Below, piece by piece: positions 61,161-64,000 of a DNA stretch of 64,000 nucleotides. The stretch covers positions 73,073 through 137,072 of the forward strand of contig CALKVK010000017.1 of the NCBI GenBank assembly GCA_937996235.1, in the 5' to 3' direction. The number at the start of each line of letters is the position of its first letter. Position 1 is the stretch's first letter. This DNA comes from an uncultured bacterium (GTDB taxonomy: Bacteria; Planctomycetota; JAJSAM01; JAJVHW01). The translations under genes and the position numbers were made by a program. The notes beneath the pieces were generated by a model. It was not told the origin of the DNA and ran no database searches. It saw only the letters and a list, made by a program, of their open reading frames with translations.

Positions 61161-61402
61161 CAGCGTCCCCGTTCGAGCGAGGCGCCGAAAAAACGTTCCG
61201 GGTTCCGTATCTCGGGAAGTCTGTACCGGGTTCGGTACTCCCGTGCAGGCCTGATCGGTCGGTGGCAGCGCGGAGGCGGGGGCCGGTCTCAGGTGCTGGC
61301 GCCCTCGTTCGAGCGAGGAGCCGGAAGAACGTTCCGGGTTCCGTATTTCGAGACGCCGAAAAAACGTTCCGGGTTCCGTATTTCGGGGTTCCGTATTTCG
61401 CG
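61161..61402. mobile_element. Degenerate MITE copies: 5'-truncated copy 2 with reiterated right ends
   Basis: Positions 61223-61350 match the right two-thirds of the element. Extra right-end fragments (GCCGAAAAAACGTTCCGGGT type) lie at 61166-61214 and 61351-61385, and a bare GGGTTCCGTATTTCG at 61386-61400. Repeated gain of the same end suggests replication slippage or one-ended insertion. With copy 1 this fills the 60978-61441 gap, where no gene is seen. Confidence 0.65.
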
Positions 61403-61441
61403 TGTATGCATTTCAGGCGCCGTATGTCATGGCACCGGATG

Positions 61442-61789
61442 TCACTCCGGAGGAGGCGAGTGAGCGAATGTCACGACCCCGCACGTGTAGTGCCTCGCGG
61501 GTGCATCGGTCCCAGATCGGAGCTCTCGGAACACGACGCGGTCGCACGGCCCTACGACCAAGACGTGGTCATCACCATGGACGTGCCACGCGCCCTCCAG
61601 AGTCAGTTCCAGCATCCCATCAAGGGTGACGACCAAGGCTCGATCGCCTACTTCGACTGAGTCAAGCGCGTAACCCTCGTCCCATGGACGGTGATACCAG
61701 CCGTCCGGGAGCACCAGCCCAGCAACGTGATGTCTATGAAACCACTCGCGTATCGTCCTCGCTTGGTTCGTGCTCGCCTTGGGGTTCAT
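61442..61789 (-). CDS. Small hypothetical protein, candidate immunity protein 2
   Basis: This 115-residue protein is rich in Trp, His and acidic residues (WFHRHHVAGLVLPDGWYHRPWDEG in part; VEVGDRALVVTLDGMLELTL). ATG 61789 has a perfect AAGGAG SD 5 nt upstream. It starts 13 nt after the stop of a truncated toxin-like frame, and its base composition is lower in GC than the chromosome core. It matches no family I know; position and size fit a polymorphic-toxin immunity gene. Confidence 0.6.
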   Translation of the reverse strand: MNPKASTNQARTIREWFHRHHVAGLVLPDGWYHRPWDEGYALDSVEVGDRALVVTLDGMLELTLEGAWHVHGDDHVLVVGPCDRVVFRELRSGTDAPARHYTCGVVTFAHSPPPE

Positions 61790-61802
61790 CGGATCTCCTT
61801 CG

Positions 61803-62023
61803 CTACAGGCCGAGTACCTCTACTACCCATTCCGGGTGTGATAGCGCATCAGGTATATACACTTGAGATACCCCACCCATCAGCTCTCGGGTTGCTCCTG
61901 CCGCCGCCTCTGCCTGCGGCGCGACCGCACCCTCGAACACTCGAACTCCGGCAAGGACTCTGACCCGCGCGATCATGTCGGCAGTGTTGCCGAAGGACTT
62001 CAATAGCGCGAGATCTTGAGAAC
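61803..62023 (-). pseudogene. Displaced toxin C-terminal fragment 2
   Basis: About 73 codons are open from the edge of MITE copy 3 to a stop at 61803, with no start codon or RBS of their own: SSQDLALLKSFGNTADMIARV leads to VFEGAVAPQAEAAAGATREL and the end GGVSQVYIPDALSHPEWVVEVLGL (given here in parts). Small C-terminal pieces upstream of an immunity-like gene are typical of orphan polymorphic-toxin tips. The toxin activity cannot be told. Confidence 0.5.
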
Positions 62024-62198
62024 TCCGAACCCGGAACGATCTTTCGGCTGCGGCGCGCGGCCGGGAATCTCTCCCGTGTCCCGTACTCCCGTGCAGGCCT
62101 GATCGGTCGGTGGCACCGCGGAGGCGCAAGCCGGGCTCAGGTGCTGGCGCCCTCGTTCGAGCGAGATGCCGAAAGAACGTTCCGGGTTGGGTATTTCG
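62024..62198. mobile_element. 176-bp MITE-like element, copy 3
   Basis: This copy is nearly full length, with substitutions in the left third (TCTCCCGTGTCCCGTACTCCC) and a changed right end (TTCCGGGTTGGGTATTTCG). It sits exactly between toxin fragment 2 and the solo 28-bp end at 62197, and interrupts the 5' side of the toxin-like frame. Confidence 0.75.
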
Positions 62199-62224
62199 CG
62201 AGAGCTGGTGAACGATGCGGGCTA
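62197..62224. mobile_element. Solitary 28-bp terminal repeat of the 232-bp MITE family
   Basis: CGCGAGAGCTGGTGAACGAT continues as GCGGGCTA and matches the ends of the element at 9013-9244. It abuts MITE copy 3, and no partner end is visible within this region, so it is a remnant. Confidence 0.65.
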
Positions 62225-62272
62225 GCGCAACCGGGTCGGGTATCTCGGCGCGCACCGCCGCCCACGACTCTG

Positions 62273-62761
62273 TTATTGCTCAGTGATCCGTCCGGGTGGT
62301 CCAGTCCATGCACGCGCATTGACACCGAATGCACCGGGGCGCGCAACGCTTGGATTGGGGACGGCACCGCTCAGTAGATCTCCACTCAAGACCATGACGT
62401 TGAACTCAGGGAAGTCAACCAGCGCCTCGACATCGGCCAGGATTTCACGCAGCACACGATCTACCATATACGACGCACCAGCGGTCCACTCCAAGAGTAT
62501 CGCCGCGACTGGATCGGCAGCAATGCGAATCCCATCTGACCCCAGATTCCCTTCGCGCATGTCCTCCCTCAGATCCATCGCTCCCTCGTCATCATCATCC
62601 AGCTCCACCGAGAAGAACTGGTCGATGTGCCCAGGTCGCATGAACTGGACGCGCCCATCGCGTTCGCTGACATCAAACATATCGAGTGCTTTCATCGAGA
62701 GAACTCGCCTCATGAGCGTCCCCACATCTCGTTCTCTGCAGACTATCATTCCTTCATGCAT
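62273..62761 (-). CDS. Hypothetical protein, candidate immunity protein 1
   Basis: This 162-residue acidic protein includes RPGHIDQFFSVELDDDDEGAM, RIAADPVAAILLEWTAGASYMVDRVL and DFPEFNVMVLSGDLL. ATG 62761 has an AAGGAGG SD. It starts 24 nt after the stop of a nuclease-like toxin fragment, and its codon use is AT-richer than core genes, a sign of transfer. High acidity suits a protein that masks a basic nuclease. No family is recognised. Confidence 0.65.
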   Translation of the reverse strand: MHEGMIVCRERDVGTLMRRVLSMKALDMFDVSERDGRVQFMRPGHIDQFFSVELDDDDEGAMDLREDMREGNLGSDGIRIAADPVAAILLEWTAGASYMVDRVLREILADVEALVDFPEFNVMVLSGDLLSGAVPNPSVARPGAFGVNARAWTGPPGRITEQ

Positions 62762-62785
62762 ACCGCCTCCTTCGCAACTTCGGGC

Positions 62786-63252
62786 TCATCGCAGGAGATC
62801 GATCAAGTCTATGAGCTGCGAGAAATCGTAAGCGAACGCCGCTCCGGGATTCCCACTGCGAGTCATCGTATTCAGACGCTCGATCGCGCGAGCCGGTGTC
62901 TCCGGAGCGTACCCGAAATGCGGTGCATTGCTGGCGCGCTGTTGCCTCCAGTACTGATCGAATGCATTTGCCACGTACTTCCGGTGCTTGCCCAGGTTCC
63001 TGCCCTTGAATTCCACCGTCATGTATTCCGTGTTCCCTGCCAACACGATGTCGAACTCCGCAGCTGCATCGCCGCCAGCATCGTATATGCGGAAGTTGAC
63101 CTGAACCACGCTTCCCGGACGCGAATCGTTGAGGGCATCGACGGCCTGAGGAAGAAGCGGGTCCGCGATCTCGGGAACGTTGGCGGCGCCGACTCTGCGT
63201 GCACGATCGGCAACCTCGGTCGCCTCCAGGAAGCTCCTGAGAGTCTGCGAGA
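62786..63252 (-). pseudogene. Displaced toxin C-terminal fragment 1, PD-(D/E)xK nuclease-like
   Basis: About 155 codons are open from the edge of MITE copy 4 to a stop at 62786 without a convincing start. The centre reads AEFDIVLAGNTEYMTVEFKG, an Asp followed after 12 residues by Glu-x-Lys, as in restriction-endonuclease-like folds. Helices KHRKYVANAFDQYWRQQ and YDFSQLIDLIDLL follow. It looks like the nuclease tip of a polymorphic (CDI/Rhs-type) toxin separated from its delivery region, with its immunity gene downstream. Confidence 0.55.
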
Positions 63253-63428
63253 ATTCCGAACCCGGAACGATTCTTCGCCTCCGGCGCGCGGCCGGGGACA
63301 TCTCTCGGGTTCCGTACTCCCGTGCAGGCCGATCGGTCGGTGGCATCGCAGAAGCGCAAGCCGGGCTCAGGTGCTGGCGCCCTCGTTCGAGCGAGACGCC
63401 GAAAAAGCGTTCCGGGTTCCGTATTTCG
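63253..63428. mobile_element. 176-bp MITE-like element, copy 4
   Basis: This copy is intact and very close to copy 1 (ATTCCGAACCCGGAACGATT at the left, GAAAAAGCGTTCCGGGTTCC at the right). It lies at the 5' edge of toxin fragment 1, as copy 3 lies at the 5' edge of fragment 2. Confidence 0.8.
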
Positions 63429-64000
63429 CGGCCGTGACGAGCACGCTGCTCCACTCCCCGACGCCGCCGGAAGCGGCGCCTTCGCCGTACGACATCCCCC
63501 GCACCTCCACATCGTCGCGTTCCCGCGGGGAGCGTCCGGGAGGCGCGTGCGCGCGTCAAGGGGGCACGCGGTGGGGAAGCCGTGTGCGCTGCGCCATGGC
63601 GGGGTCGCTCGAGCAGGGTCGTCTCGCGTGTGCGGGCGTCGAACGGGGAGGACCCTCCCCGCTCGCTGGCCGCGCCGCCTCCGGTGACGCGAGGGCGGGG
63701 CGGTGTCGGGCGCGGCCGGCAACTGGCGAGCGTTCGCCCCGGGTGCGGGCGGCGGACGAGGGCGGGGCGGTGACGACGCCCGCGGGGGACGGTCCTGTCC
63801 ACGTGCCACCGGCGACCGCCTCGGCGAAGGCGCGGCGGTCCCGGCGGCGGCAAGGCCAGGACCGTCCCCTCTCCGCGAGGCGGCGTCGCGTCACGGGAGC
63901 GGTGACAGCGGCTAGCCCGCCCTTCTCACGCCGCCTGACCCCGATTCGGCCGTGATCCAGCTTCTGCGTGGATTCCAGCCCGATCGAACGCGCGACGCGG
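63429..64000. other. Intergenic stretch without a recognisable gene
   Basis: Frames here are Arg/Pro/Ala-rich shadows with no domain. Apart from the palindrome at 63784-63870, nothing is supported. The missing 5' portion of a toxin gene, if present, would have to lie beyond the window. Confidence 0.5.
63784..63870. repeat. GGGACGGTCCT-family inverted repeat, single-unit form
   Basis: GGGGGACGGTCCTG at 63784-63797 is inverted as CAGGACCGTCCCCT at 63857-63870 around a GC-rich loop that contains CGGCGACCGCC/GGCGGTC-like pairing. It is a minimal relative of arrays A-C. Confidence 0.65.

Noticed and set aside
60977..63428. Integron-like cassette array with attC sites
   Set aside because: The repeats are longer than typical attC sites, have MITE-like inverted ends and no GTTRRRY/RYYYAAC core pair, and no integrase is visible.
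62786..63853. One 355-codon toxin gene continuing upstream through MITE copy 4
   Set aside because: The part above 63252 is repeat DNA and Arg/Pro-rich noise without a start signal, so only the 3' part is treated as coding in origin.

Overview
The window is a very GC-rich (about three-quarters G+C by eye) chromosomal segment of a diderm bacterium. A TamA-like barrel next to a TamB-like protein, an RND adaptor and many exported proteins point to an outer membrane. Carboxypeptidase-regulatory-like repeat proteins, a HEAT-repeat/VWA protein, a NatB permease fused to a CPBP protease, and numerous uncharacterised secreted proteins fit a Planctomycetota-type genome best. Myxococcota or another large-genome GC-rich lineage cannot be excluded from sequence alone.

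Layout. 1-2206: the start of an RND efflux adaptor and its MarR repressor, divergent from an MFS exporter across a perfect 20-bp palindrome. 2344-3561: a MITE-like element, a HicB/HicA-like pair and palindromic repeats. 3549-9306: a small membrane protein, a beta-sandwich repeat protein, three exported proteins (two of them tandem paralogues), a glycosyltransferase and a second MITE-like element. 9307-14352: a Cys/Met-metabolism PLP enzyme, a prolyl oligopeptidase and another beta-sandwich repeat protein. 14387-17879: a light-response group (class II photolyase, CarH/LitR-type B12 photoreceptor repressor, TIGR01777 epimerase). 18068-22303: an exported hydrolase, a NodI/NodJ-like ABC exporter and a CoA-type Nudix hydrolase, separated by unusual nested palindrome arrays.

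22687-31589 is a tightly coupled arginine operon, argG-(P-loop DUF1611-like gene)-argC-argD-argF'-argB-argE-argH. Its carbamoyltransferase is of the N-acyl-ornithine type, so acylcitrulline would be deacylated by ArgE before ArgG and ArgH act. No acetylglutamate-forming enzyme (ArgA/ArgJ) is present. 31829-35444: a PP2C phosphatase that appears to start at ATT, then a NatA/NatB-like ABC pair. tRNA-Arg(ACG) follows at 35467. 35726-44760: a Crp-like regulator with a cysteine-rich tail, a P2-type cation ATPase, a chromate transporter, a histidine kinase, a kinase-like protein and an ICMT-like methyltransferase. 44845-60977: tamA/tamB, membrane and HEAT/VWA proteins, a GT39-like/TPR protein and an ADP-forming acyl-CoA synthetase.

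60977-64000 is the accessory tail. Copies of a 176-bp MITE-like element alternate with AT-richer minus-strand fragments that look like displaced polymorphic-toxin C-termini. One fragment carries a PD-(D/E)xK-like nuclease motif. Each fragment is followed within 13-24 nt by a small gene with a good ribosome binding site, as expected of an immunity gene. Across the window two start styles recur: genes with clear Shine-Dalgarno leaders, and genes with a TANNNT box only 6-9 nt before the start codon and no SD, which suggests leaderless transcripts.
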